From positions 1-26,756 of the forward strand of contig CAXBCF010000033.1 of NCBI GenBank assembly GCA_963973975.1: a stretch of 26,756 nucleotides of DNA. The letters are read 5' to 3'. Positions within the stretch are counted from its first letter, which is position 1. The number at the start of each line of letters is the position of its first letter. The stretch comes from UBA1494_A sp963973975 (lineage in GTDB: Bacteria; Bacteroidota; Bacteroidia; Flavobacteriales_E; Vicingaceae). Of the stretch, positions 9,080 through 17,547 are shown piece by piece. The translations under genes were made by a program, and so were the position numbers. The notes under the pieces are model-generated. The model was not told the DNA's origin, searched no databases, and saw only the letters and a program-made list of their open reading frames with translations.

Positions 9080-12000
9080 TTAATGAAGAATCAATTTCTC
9101 TCTGATTGAATAATCTTCAAGTGTAATGAAGTAAATTCCTTTGTTTAATGAAGAAAGATCAACGTTAAAGTTTCTCGACGTAGCTTTGAATCTTTTAATG
9201 ACTCTTCCATTTAAATCATAAACTATAAAATCTTTGTTTGGAAGTTGATCCATTTCAATTTGAATCAAACCATTTGAAGGATTAGGATAGATTTTAACAT
9301 TGTCTGTCATTCTATTTTCTTCAATACCCACAGCAATATCAGTTAAACTGATGTCATCAATTGCAATATCACTTGCCCAAAAGGATCCAGTAACTACTCT
9401 AAGTCTTATGGTAACAGTTTTTCCGTTTAATTGTGATAAATCAACTTTTTGATTTATCCAAGAGCTACCTTGATTTCCCTCTATAGAAGGAACAAAATCT
9501 TTAATCCAACTTCCTTCGGAATATATATCAACATGCAATGAACCTGTATTAGCGCCGAACATGTGATACCAAAAATCAAGTTCAGGACTAATCGTATTTG
9601 TTAAGTCGATACAATTACTTACAACATGAGAACTTACTTCATAACAATTATTTGAAGCTTCTGCATAAATATATCTTCCATTTCCTGAAGTATGATCACC
9701 TGTAGGGCCTGTATTTTGTGAAGCAGTACCTCCTTGATTAACTCGCATATCAAAATCATCAGCAGAGTTATTTGGCATATTTTGCCAAATGCTGTTTAAA
9801 TTACAAGTTGTACCTCCACAATTTGTTGTTGTAGCACATAAAATATTACTATCAAAATTTTCACTATTTGGTAAATTCACAAAACCATTTGATAGCACTC
9901 TAAAATTTTGAAGTATACTATTGTTTGTAAGAAATTGATCTTGAGCTAAGATGGCATTTACTTCAAAAGAATTTAAACTATTAGTGATGGCATTTATTGA
10001 ATCGCTAAAAGTAAAAACTATGGAAGAATCTTTCATTAATGGACCTTGCAGCGTATCTCTATAAGTTACTCCATTTAAAATATAATTTAAAGGGATATTT
10101 TGTAATGTAGAGTCACCAAAATTGCTCACAACAGCTTTTACAGCAAATTTTGAAAGATTACAATTGTATAAATAGTCATCATTAGGTGAGATTAATTCAC
10201 TAATTGCTACATCATAATCTAATGGACAATTATCAAAAGTTTTGGAAAGTAAAACAGCAATTGCTCTTTTACCTTCAATCGAATTACCAAGAGCTTTTAC
10301 ACTTACCCAGTTATCATTCGTATTTTGTATCCCTGTTAAAGTGAAATTAGTAGCAGATGTCACACCAATAGAATCCATGTAGTTTGTTCCAAGTAAATGA
10401 ACTTGGTATGCAGTTGCACCAGGAACAGAATCCCAGCTAATTTTTATAGAATCTGTACATACAAAATCTTCTGTGATATTATTTGGTACTCCAATAATTG
10501 AGAATGAATAATCAGATGTATCAGCAAAAGAAGTTAAAGTAGGACTAAGCATTTTTGTTACTCGAATTAGTGCATTTCCTGTAACGTTGTTTGGTACAAT
10601 CCAACTTCTTGATCTAGTTGTACCGGAAACAATTGTTATGGTAGTCCAAGTTGAACCTCCATTTAAACTATATTCTAATCGATAACCCCCAGTTGTTCCC
10701 ACAGCATCCCATCGAATATTCTCAGAAGTTCCTGGCGTAAATGATTCACCACCATTTGGATACGTTAGTTGAACTTCATCGGGTCTAGTTTCCCAAGTAA
10801 GGAAATATTTTTGAGGACCTTGTGGAATCGCTTTTCCATTTACTAAAACTCTGTATGTGCCAGCAGCAGCTGTATCGATAAAAACTTGTTCCATATTATT
10901 TAAATCATCAATACCTCGAGTAGCAGGAGAGGTAATTGCTGTTGCATTTGGTGTTGGATCTAAAATCCATGGCAGAATAGTATCTCCATTTGGTGTAACT
11001 ACTCGAATATCAATATCATTCACAAGTGCTTTATTTGCTACTGTTGAAGCTTCATAGTCAGTCCAATAAATCATAAACCTTAACTCTCTTAAAGAAGACG
11101 GAATTACAATATTGTGAGAGTTAAAACCATTTTGTGAAATGGTAGTATCTAAATACCTATTTTCTTCCAATAACTTCATTGCTCTATGAGTATTTACTCT
11201 TCCCCAACCATAAGTAAAGTCTGGTCCTACATTTCCAAGATCTCTCGTAGTATTAAGCAAGGCATTTTTAATTAATGCAGCATCTGGTGTAGCATTGTTG
11301 TTAATGCTTCTATAGCCATGATAAAGTTGAGCAGTTAAGCCTGCAATACTTGGTGCTGCAGCTGAAGTTCCCCCGCCAACTTGGTAAGTGTTATTAGGTG
11401 CTGTAGAAATTTGATTGGTTCCATTTGCGCTAATATCGGGCTTAATACGTCCATCTGATGCAGGGCCTCTACTACTGCTGCCTGTTAAAAACCCATCAGA
11501 AGTTAAGTTAGCAACTGCAATAACATTTTTTCCCATTTTTCTTCCACCAGTAATAGTCCCCCATGGGGTTCCCGCTCCATACGCATTAGTCCCACAAGTA
11601 CTACTTGCACTATTTCCTGCTGAAAAAATATGAATTAAGGAAGGGTTTTGTCTCGTTTGTTGATCAACGACCCTAGTTGTTCCTGTATATCCTGCATTAC
11701 AGCCTTCACTAAATGAAGTAGAAGTAATTACCACACCTCGATTCGTTAAATTCGTTACTGCATTTGAAATATGTGGATAACCGTTAATGAGGTAATAATA
11801 CAAAAATGCACCTGTAGCAGTACCTACATAATCAGGATTTAGATTACCTGCACCTACAGCAATTCCTGTAGTCATGTCACCATGTGTGCCATTTCCTCCG
11901 GTTGCAAAAGAAACAAACCTGCCTTGAAGGTCAATGTGAGGGCCAATATCAGCATCATCGGCAATTGCTATACTCACACCTGAGCCATCATATTTCCTTC

Positions 12001-12667
12001 CCAACGGATGATCGGAATCCAATAAATTTCCTCGATGAAGACTTCTTGCTAAAACATCCTCTTTCTCAGGTGGAGCTTGAATGTAATCAATGAATTTAAC
12101 CAATTCTGAATTTGCAATCGTTTCAATTTGACTTAAAGCTAACGCTATTTCGAAATAAACACCTGATGGGTCTGTATTTGTAATTGTTATTTGATTTGAA
12201 ATCAAAAAAGCCTCAAAATCTTCTTTAGCTACATTTATGTGAGACTCAACCATTAATGCAACTTTATTTCCTGCTCTCAAGGCCCACTCAGGATGTTCTT
12301 TGTTAGCTAGTTGCTTTGAATATTTGTATTTCGATAAATATGGAACAGCTGCTTTTACATTAAGTGATTTAAATGTAACTTGAGAAGGAGATTCAATAAA
12401 TGCAATGAATGCATTCTCCGGCAAATAATCCAATAATTTTATTCCTTTAGATTCGAAGCGCTTTTTTTCTACTTCAGTTGGAATTGTAAAAAATTGAACA
12501 ATGCTATAAGAAGTTTGATGTGTTTCAGTGAACGCTTCAAGAGACAATTCTATTCCTTCTTGATTGAAATTATAATTTCCTGATTGTAATTTTACAGTGT
12601 AATCTGCTGCTTGAGAAAATGAAACTAGAATGAAGGAAATAAGAAGAGAAAGAGTAATTTTTTTCAT
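9080..12667 (-). CDS. Multidomain S8 (subtilisin-like) serine protease, T9SS type A cargo
   Basis: 1195 residues. Signal peptide 1-21 (MKKITLSLLISF..SQAA); N-terminal prodomain-like region to about 200; S8 catalytic domain about 225-480, with Asp237 (SIAIADDAD), His262 (GNGTHGDMTTG), oxyanion Asn352 (FSAGNSA) and Ser435 (GGGTSAAAPSIAG). The Asp motif is atypical (DDA instead of D[ST]G). Then a subtilase-associated beta domain (IYWTDYEAS... about 500-620), an Ig-like domain opening TYPNGGESF, an Fn3-like domain about 725-805, a CARDB-like domain (DYDVAISEL) and a MAM-like domain about 935-1110 (DIAIDDISLTD). The final 72 residues are a type A T9SS sorting domain (VKIYPNPSNG ... GIYFITL). Predicted to be secreted or surface-anchored; substrate unknown. 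It stands alone between an A/T-rich leader and a strong terminator. Confidence 0.93.
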   Translation of the reverse strand: MKKITLSLLISFILVSFSQAADYTVKLQSGNYNFNQEGIELSLEAFTETHQTSYSIVQFFTIPTEVEKKRFESKGIKLLDYLPENAFIAFIESPSQVTFKSLNVKAAVPYLSKYKYSKQLANKEHPEWALRAGNKVALMVESHINVAKEDFEAFLISNQITITNTDPSGVYFEIALALSQIETIANSELVKFIDYIQAPPEKEDVLARSLHRGNLLDSDHPLGRKYDGSGVSIAIADDADIGPHIDLQGRFVSFATGGNGTHGDMTTGIAVGAGNLNPDYVGTATGAFLYYYLINGYPHISNAVTNLTNRGVVITSTSFSEGCNAGYTGTTRVVDQQTRQNPSLIHIFSAGNSASSTCGTNAYGAGTPWGTITGGRKMGKNVIAVANLTSDGFLTGSSSRGPASDGRIKPDISANGTNQISTAPNNTYQVGGGTSAAAPSIAGLTAQLYHGYRSINNNATPDAALIKNALLNTTRDLGNVGPDFTYGWGRVNTHRAMKLLEENRYLDTTISQNGFNSHNIVIPSSLRELRFMIYWTDYEASTVANKALVNDIDIRVVTPNGDTILPWILDPTPNATAITSPATRGIDDLNNMEQVFIDTAAAGTYRVLVNGKAIPQGPQKYFLTWETRPDEVQLTYPNGGESFTPGTSENIRWDAVGTTGGYRLEYSLNGGSTWTTITIVSGTTRSRSWIVPNNVTGNALIRVTKMLSPTLTSFADTSDYSFSIIGVPNNITEDFVCTDSIKISWDSVPGATAYQVHLLGTNYMDSIGVTSATNFTLTGIQNTNDNWVSVKALGNSIEGKRAIAVLLSKTFDNCPLDYDVAISELISPNDDYLYNCNLSKFAVKAVVSNFGDSTLQNIPLNYILNGVTYRDTLQGPLMKDSSIVFTFSDSINAITNSLNSFEVNAILAQDQFLTNNSILQNFRVLSNGFVNLPNSENFDSNILCATTTNCGGTTCNLNSIWQNMPNNSADDFDMRVNQGGTASQNTGPTGDHTSGNGRYIYAEASNNCYEVSSHVVSNCIDLTNTISPELDFWYHMFGANTGSLHVDIYSEGSWIKDFVPSIEGNQGSSWINQKVDLSQLNGKTVTIRLRVVTGSFWASDIAIDDISLTDIAVGIEENRMTDNVKIYPNPSNGLIQIEMDQLPNKDFIVYDLNGRVIKRFKATSRNFNVDLSSLNKGIYFITLEDYSIREKLILH

Positions 12668-12688
12668 AAACTATATTTTGATTAAATG

Positions 12689-12731
12689 TAAATTTAAATA
12701 CAAGCTATAAAAATACTGATATTTAAATTTA
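12689..12731 (-). other. A/T-only inverted repeat between the rhodanese operon and the protease gene
   Basis: TAAATTTAAATA and TATTTAAATTTA are perfect 12-bp arms separated by 19 bases, 22 bases upstream of the protease ATG and 24 bases past the upstream operon's last stop. It could end the operon or be part of the protease leader. With no G/C pair and no clear U tract, neither role is certain. Confidence 0.35.
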
Positions 12732-12755
12732 TTTCGATTATTATATAACCAAAAA

Positions 12756-12965
12756 TCAAGCTTTGTGTTTAAGACGACGAATAATTACAACCAATAAAAA
12801 GACAAAAGGCGAAAGGTGCATTAAAAAATCAAACCAATCGATTAGTTGCATACCAACAGCTCCACCCATGATCCATTCTACTTTTCCAAATAAGTGAGGT
12901 GTGCTACCAAGAGGTGCAAAACCAAGCACTACACAAAGAATTATTGCTAAAAGAATTTTATTCAT
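12756..12965 (-). CDS. Small inner-membrane protein, last gene of rhodanese operon
   Basis: 69 residues starting MNKILLAIILCVVLGFAPL. Two hydrophobic segments (about 2-19 and 47-63) flank a short loop with PHLFGKVEWIMGG, and the tail is basic (IIRRLKHKA). I chose the ATG at 12965 over one 18 bases upstream because it forms an ATGA overlap with the stop of the preceding rhodanese gene, a common translational-coupling arrangement. Similar small Bacteroidota proteins are sometimes labelled RND-transporter-related, but I see nothing here that supports transport. Function unknown; operon position ties it to the two rhodaneses. Confidence 0.7.
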   Translation of the reverse strand: MNKILLAIILCVVLGFAPLGSTPHLFGKVEWIMGGAVGMQLIDWFDFLMHLSPFVFLLVVIIRRLKHKA

Positions 12966-13402
12966 TGGCTTAGTTTCTGCCATGCTGCATAACCACCCTT
13001 AAGGTCAATTATGGTTTTAAAACCACCTTCATGTTTTAAAATATCAGCTGCCATTCTACTTCTTCCTCCACTAGCACAGTAAAGAAAAACTGGTCTATTT
13101 TTATTAATTACAGGAACTTGATTTCGAAATACTGCAGATAAGTAATTATAATTTACTGCACCGGCTATTGCACCTTGCTCAAATTCATCAGGAGTTCTTA
13201 CATCAATCAATTGAGGGTTTTTCTCTTTTTCTAAAAGTGCTTTAAATTCTTCTGCACTAACAAGTTCATATGATTTTAAAACACGAGTATTCTCTTGTTT
13301 TGAAGCTTCTTTATCTTTTGATTGACCACTGCAAGAAGAGAAAGTAGTTAGTGAAACAATCACAAAAAGCGCTGAGATAATTTTTAATTTAGTCGATTCC
13401 AT
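12962..13402 (-). CDS. Rhodanese-domain lipoprotein (periplasm side)
   Basis: 146 residues. Lipoprotein signal with lipobox FSSC (Cys24), a charged Ser/Lys/Glu linker, then one rhodanese domain at about 46-144: LIDVRTPDEFEQG, the active-site loop CASGGRS with Cys109, and KGGYAAW at the end. Rhodaneses carry a persulfide on this cysteine and transfer sulfur. The signal places this copy outside the cytoplasm, anchored to a membrane. It overlaps the upstream rhodanese gene by 19 bases and the downstream membrane-protein gene by 4. Donor and acceptor are unknown. Confidence 0.9.
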   Translation of the reverse strand: MESTKLKIISALFVIVSLTTFSSCSGQSKDKEASKQENTRVLKSYELVSAEEFKALLEKEKNPQLIDVRTPDEFEQGAIAGAVNYNYLSAVFRNQVPVINKNRPVFLYCASGGRSRMAADILKHEGGFKTIIDLKGGYAAWQKLSQ

Positions 13403-13692
13403 GCTTGAATTCCTCCTTTTAAATTATAAGCGGTTAAACCATTTTTTTCCATAAACTGACATGCTGTGGCACTTCTTCCGCCACTTCGACAATATACGTA
13501 ATATGTTTTAGACTTGTCTAAATCCATTATTTTGGCAGGAAATGAAGACTCCATTAAGTTAATGTTTAAAGCGCCATTAATAGTACCTTCAACCTCTTCC
13601 TCAGGAGTTCTTACATCAATAATTACTGCTGTTTCGTCAGATTTAATTTTTTCACGAAAAGTGTTTGCATCAAGATCTTTCATTTGATTCAT
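13384..13692 (-). CDS. Cytoplasmic single-domain rhodanese
   Basis: 102 residues, no signal peptide: a stand-alone rhodanese domain with VIIDVRTPEEEVEG, active-site loop CRSGGRS (Cys68) and closing KGGIQAW. Like GlpE/PspE it is expected to form a cysteine persulfide and shuttle sulfane sulfur. The start at 13692 overlaps the DUF983 stop by 23 bases; Met4 (13683) is a possible alternative and also overlaps. The next gene is a secreted paralogue, so the operon makes one rhodanese on each side of the inner membrane. Confidence 0.9.
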   Translation of the reverse strand: MNQMKDLDANTFREKIKSDETAVIIDVRTPEEEVEGTINGALNINLMESSFPAKIMDLDKSKTYYVYCRSGGRSATACQFMEKNGLTAYNLKGGIQAWNRLN

Positions 13693-14068
13693 TTTTAAAA
13701 TTAATAAACATATTTGCCCAAACTATTTTTGAAAGTGCATAATAAACTGGAGAGATCATCAGTAAAGCACTTCCTACTAAAATAATAAAATTCCAAAACT
13801 CCATTTCAAAATCAAGCACAAATTTTGCAACAACAAAGCTTATGATATGAGCTACGCCAAAAGCATATGAAACATACATGGCTCCATAGTAAAACCCAGG
13901 TTCAATCAATAGCTTTCGTTTACAATTCGGACAGTTGTCGTAGGTAACAGCCATGCTACTAAAATTATAGGGATTGTTTGATTTAAAGAAATCTCCTTCA
14001 TGGCAATGCGGACATTTAAATTTTAAAATGCTAAACAGTTTTGTGCCTTTAGAAAAGAGTTTCATCAT
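13670..14068 (-). CDS. DUF983 family zinc-ribbon membrane protein
   Basis: 132 residues. Two CxxC pairs (C19/C22 in KCPHCHEGDFF, C46/C49 in NCPNCKRKL) look like a zinc ribbon and precede the family signature EPGFYYGAMYVSYAF. Two transmembrane helices follow (about 62-86 and 90-112). This matches DUF983, found widely in Bacteroidota and Alphaproteobacteria and without a settled function. It is the first gene of the overlapped four-gene operon with two rhodaneses. Start ATGATG at 14068; the second Met is equally possible. Confidence 0.88.
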   Translation of the reverse strand: MMKLFSKGTKLFSILKFKCPHCHEGDFFKSNNPYNFSSMAVTYDNCPNCKRKLLIEPGFYYGAMYVSYAFGVAHIISFVVAKFVLDFEMEFWNFIILVGSALLMISPVYYALSKIVWANMFINFKNESNERS

Positions 14069-14085
14069 GGAGTATTTTGAGATTA

Positions 14086-14093
14086 CAAATTTA
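14086..14093 (-). promoter_or_regulatory. Candidate -7 box (TAAATTTG) for the DUF983-rhodanese operon
   Basis: On the minus strand TAAATTTG fits the Bacteroidota -7 consensus TAnnTTTG and ends 17 bases before the first ATG. I found no TTG -33 element at the expected distance, so the call rests on the -7 match and its position in the divergent intergenic region. Confidence 0.45.
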
Positions 14094-14301
14094 GTCCTTT
14101 AAAAACATCTTGAAGGTAACATTAGATACACATTTAAAACAAAAAGTTAATGTAAAGGTGATTTTAATTAAATATTTGAAATACATAACAATTGGTTCTT
14201 TGTATCAAATTTAAAAACATCACCGGATGGGAATTGTAAATTTTTTATTAACCAAATTGTTTTTTCTAAGGTTGAAACTATTCTTTACTCAATTGCATTA
14301 G

Positions 14302-15153
14302 ATGGGAAAGAATTACGCAAGGAAATTAGACCTATTAGTGTTGTCAGATATTCACCTTGGCACTAGAGGTTGCAATGCAAAAGAACTCTTACAATACCTC
14401 AAAAGCATAAAACCCAAAACAGTTATTTTAAATGGAGATATCGTTGATATCTGGCAATTTAAAAAGAACTATTTTCCAAAATCTCACCTTCAAATAATTA
14501 AGCTTTTTACTTCTTGGATGACCAAAGGAGTGAAAATATATTACGTAACTGGAAACCACGATGAGATGCTTCGAAAATTTGTTGGGTTGAAGATGGGTTC
14601 TCTAGAAGTAGTAAACAAAGTGGTTCTCGATTTGAATGGCGAAAAAGCATGGTTTTTTCATGGCGATGTTTTCGATGTAACCATGCAACATTCTAAATGG
14701 TTGGCAAAATTGGGATCTATTGGTTATGATGCTTTGATTATAATAAATCGGATAGTCAACGATATTTCAAGGCGCATGGGACGAGGAAAAATATCATTGT
14801 CTAAGCGCATAAAAAACAGCGTGAAATCAGCTGTTAAGTTTATCAACAATTTTGAACAAGTAGCTGCGGATATAGGCATGGAAAACGGGTACCATTATGT
14901 TGTTTGTGGACACATTCACCAGCCTGAAATTAAAGTGTTTGAAAATAAGAAATCAAAAATAACTTATTTAAATTCAGGAGATTGGATTGAAAATTTAACT
15001 GCTTTAGAATACCACAAAGGAGCTTGGAAAATATACAAACACGATCCTAGTCATTACAGTCTAGAATTAGCCTACAAGCACGAACCCGAAACGAATAAAG
15101 AATTATTTCAGTTGATGCTCAATGAGTTTAACCTAATGCGTAAGACATTATGA
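14302..15153 (+). CDS. LpxH-like calcineurin-family phosphoesterase
   Basis: 283 residues with all metallophosphoesterase motifs: DIHLG (Asp16, His18), GDIVD (Asp46), GNHDE (Asn85, His86), FHGD (His120) and GHIHQP (His204, His206). This is the UDP-2,3-diacylglucosamine diphosphatase (LpxH/LpxH2) branch, which cleaves UDP-linked lipid A precursors to lipid X plus UMP. The basic insert at about 156-180 (RRMGRGKISLSKRIKNSVKSAVKF) could lie on the membrane surface. Whether this protein is the cell's lipid A enzyme or a relative acting on another nucleotide-linked lipid cannot be told here. The stop overlaps the next gene by 4 bases (ATGA). Confidence 0.87.
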   Translation: MGKNYARKLDLLVLSDIHLGTRGCNAKELLQYLKSIKPKTVILNGDIVDIWQFKKNYFPKSHLQIIKLFTSWMTKGVKIYYVTGNHDEMLRKFVGLKMGSLEVVNKVVLDLNGEKAWFFHGDVFDVTMQHSKWLAKLGSIGYDALIIINRIVNDISRRMGRGKISLSKRIKNSVKSAVKFINNFEQVAADIGMENGYHYVVCGHIHQPEIKVFENKKSKITYLNSGDWIENLTALEYHKGAWKIYKHDPSHYSLELAYKHEPETNKELFQLMLNEFNLMRKTL

Positions 15154-16193
15154 AAATTCTATATGCCATTCAAGGGACAGGAAATGGACATATTTGTCGA
15201 GCAAAAGAGATAATACCTTATTTGCAGAAATACGGAGATTTAGATATTTTGGTAAGCGGTATTCAATCCGACATAGCCTTGCCTTTTGAGGTGACATACG
15301 CATTTAAAGGAATGAGCTTTGTTTTTGGTAAGAAAGGTGGAATTGACCTATTGAACACCTATGTCAAAAATCACATCAATACCTTTATGAAAGAGGTGAA
15401 AAGTTTACCTGTTGAAAAATATGATTTGGTAATCAATGATTTTGAACCAATTTCTGCATGGGCTTCTTATTTGAAAAATTCTAACTGTGTTGCTTTAAGT
15501 AACCAGTGCGCAATTCGCTCTCATGCCATTCCAAAACCTAAAAGTGAAGACTTTATTGGAAAATTCATTATCAATCATTATGCGCCTTCTACAGCGGAGT
15601 ATGGATTTCATTACCAACCCTATGCTCCACATATTTTTACACCAATAATCCGAAAGGAGGTGCGAGAAATGCAAAAGGAGAATTTAGGACATTACACCGT
15701 TTACCTTCCTGCTTTTGACAGCAAAAACTTGATTAAGAAACTCAGTTTGATTAAAGAAGTGAAGTGGGAGGTATTTGCGAAAAATTGCAAGGAACGGATT
15801 TCTCATGATAATGTGGAAGTTTACCCTATTCAGAGCAATTTGTTCATGAAAAGCATGGCAACTTCTGCAGGTGTTTTGTCGGCAGCTGGTTTTGGAACCA
15901 CCAGTGAAGCTTTATTTTTGAAGAAGAAATTGTTAGTTATTCCACAAAAGCAACAATACGAACAACAATGCAATGCATTAGCTTTAAAGAAACTGTCAGT
16001 TCCAATTATCAAAAACTTAAGAAAAAAGAACTTGCTAAAAATCCAAGCTTGGATTCGTGAAGAGCAAAACATTGAAGTAAATTTTCCAGATCAAACAGAA
16101 TTAATCATTGATACGATTATCAACAACGAATTTCACCACAAAGATAATTACCTCGACTACCTTACTTCGAATCAATTTAATACGGCAGACTAA
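15150..16193 (+). CDS. GT-B-fold glycosyltransferase, GT28/MGDG-synthase-like
   Basis: 347 residues. The N-terminus MKILYAIQGTGNGHICRA has the Gly-rich GxGNGH loop of MurG/GT28-like glycosyltransferases (UDP-sugar using, membrane-associated). The C-terminal half has the donor-site pattern SAAGFGTTSEAL at about 243-254, then KKLLVIPQKQQYEQQCNA. It most resembles the broad glycosyltransferase family often described as teichoic-acid-related in Bacteroidota. Acceptor unknown; a lipid is plausible because the gene is translationally coupled to an LpxH-like phosphoesterase and followed 6 bases later by a GH1 glycosidase. Confidence 0.8.
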   Translation: MKILYAIQGTGNGHICRAKEIIPYLQKYGDLDILVSGIQSDIALPFEVTYAFKGMSFVFGKKGGIDLLNTYVKNHINTFMKEVKSLPVEKYDLVINDFEPISAWASYLKNSNCVALSNQCAIRSHAIPKPKSEDFIGKFIINHYAPSTAEYGFHYQPYAPHIFTPIIRKEVREMQKENLGHYTVYLPAFDSKNLIKKLSLIKEVKWEVFAKNCKERISHDNVEVYPIQSNLFMKSMATSAGVLSAAGFGTTSEALFLKKKLLVIPQKQQYEQQCNALALKKLSVPIIKNLRKKNLLKIQAWIREEQNIEVNFPDQTELIIDTIINNEFHHKDNYLDYLTSNQFNTAD

Positions 16194-16199
16194 TTTTCT

Positions 16200-17546
16200 A
16201 TGATTTCTCGTTCTCTTTTTGGAAATGATTTTAAGTGGGGTGTTTCTTCTTCGGCTTTACAAACCGAGGGGAATTATCCAAATGATGGAAAAGCTGCTTC
16301 AATTTGGGATGAGTTTGCAGCAAAAAAAAGAAAAATTAAAAGAGGACATCAGCCAACTACTGCAACTGATTTTTACAATCATTACCTTGAAGATCTTGAT
16401 TTGATAAAATGGATGAATTGTGAAAATTTTCGCTTTTCAATTGCTTGGTCTAGAGTCTTACCAGAAGGGACTGGAAAGATTAATCAAAAAGGATTGGATT
16501 TTTATGATCGATTGATAGATGACTGTTTGGAGCGTTCAATTACTCCTTGGATTACTTGCTATCATTGGGATTTACCTGCTGCACTTCAGGTAAAGGGTGG
16601 TTGGGTAAATAGAGAAGTCCTTTCTTGGTTTACAGAATATTTAGAATTATTGCTTTCAAAGTATGCTGACAGAGTGGAGAATTGGATGGTTCTGAATGAG
16701 CCTGTTGCTTTTACTGCTTTGGGGTATTTTATGGGCATTCATGCACCGGGGAAAAGAGGTTTGTCTAACTTTTTACCTGCAATGCACCATGCAGCTTTAG
16801 CTCAAGCCTTAGGTGGAAGAATTTTAAAATCAAAAAATGTGAACTTGAATGTTGGCACCACCTTTTCTTTTTCACCGATTGAGGCTTATAGAGCTAACAA
16901 AAAAGATGAAAGCGCTAGAGTGAAAGTGGATGCTTTGCTCAACAGACTTTATTTGGAGCCATTACTTGGCTTAGGTTATCCTCTAGAGGAATTACCGGGT
17001 TTGAAAAAAGTAGAAAAATATTTCAAAGAAGGGGATGAGAAAAATTTAGCATTTGACTTTGATTTTATAGGTGTTCAAAATTACAGTAGGGAAGTGGTTA
17101 CCCACTCTTACTTAACACCAATTGTAAATGCAAAATTAATTACAGCGAAAAAGCGGAATGTTCCAAGAACTGCAATGAAATGGGAACTATATCCCGAGGG
17201 AATTTACCGTGTTTTAAAACGGCTAAATGAATATAAAAACATACCACCCTTATTTGTTACAGAAAGTGGTATTGCACTTGCTGACCAAAAAGATGAGTTA
17301 GGTGATATTAATGATTTTCAACGCTATGAATATTATCAGAATAGCATTAAAGCAGTTTTAAAAGCAAAAGAGGAAGGAGTTAACGTAAAGGGTTTTTTCT
17401 GCTGGTCATTAAGCGATAATTTTGAGTGGGCAGAAGGTTATCATCCTCGCTTTGGATTGATTTACATTGATTATAAGACTCTTGAACGTACTCCGAAACT
17501 TTCGGCGTATATGTATAGAAAGTTTTTAAAGGAAATTAAAATCTAA
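16200..17546 (+). CDS. GH1 family beta-glycosidase
   Basis: 448 residues, normal for GH1. Seen: N-terminal FKWGVSSSALQTEG, SIAWSRVLP, CYHWDLPAALQ, acid/base Glu167 in VLNEPVAF, QNYSR at 293-297, nucleophile Glu355 in FVTESGIAL and the sugar-pocket segment WSLSDNFEWAEGY at 402-414. The nucleophile motif reads TESG rather than the common TENG. No signal peptide, so cytoplasmic. It starts 6 bases after the glycosyltransferase stop, so the operon couples synthesis and hydrolysis of a glycoside. Substrate unknown (beta-glucosides or glycolipid-derived sugars). Its stop is 1 base from the stop of the convergent gene, with no room for a terminator between them. Confidence 0.93.
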   Translation: MISRSLFGNDFKWGVSSSALQTEGNYPNDGKAASIWDEFAAKKRKIKRGHQPTTATDFYNHYLEDLDLIKWMNCENFRFSIAWSRVLPEGTGKINQKGLDFYDRLIDDCLERSITPWITCYHWDLPAALQVKGGWVNREVLSWFTEYLELLLSKYADRVENWMVLNEPVAFTALGYFMGIHAPGKRGLSNFLPAMHHAALAQALGGRILKSKNVNLNVGTTFSFSPIEAYRANKKDESARVKVDALLNRLYLEPLLGLGYPLEELPGLKKVEKYFKEGDEKNLAFDFDFIGVQNYSREVVTHSYLTPIVNAKLITAKKRNVPRTAMKWELYPEGIYRVLKRLNEYKNIPPLFVTESGIALADQKDELGDINDFQRYEYYQNSIKAVLKAKEEGVNVKGFFCWSLSDNFEWAEGYHPRFGLIYIDYKTLERTPKLSAYMYRKFLKEIKI

Positions 17547-17547
17547 T

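Noticed and set aside
12966..12983. Upstream ATG (MAETKP...) for the small membrane protein
   Set aside because: It would extend the overlap with the rhodanese gene and add a charged stretch before the hydrophobic N-terminus; the ATGA-coupled start at 12965 is more likely.
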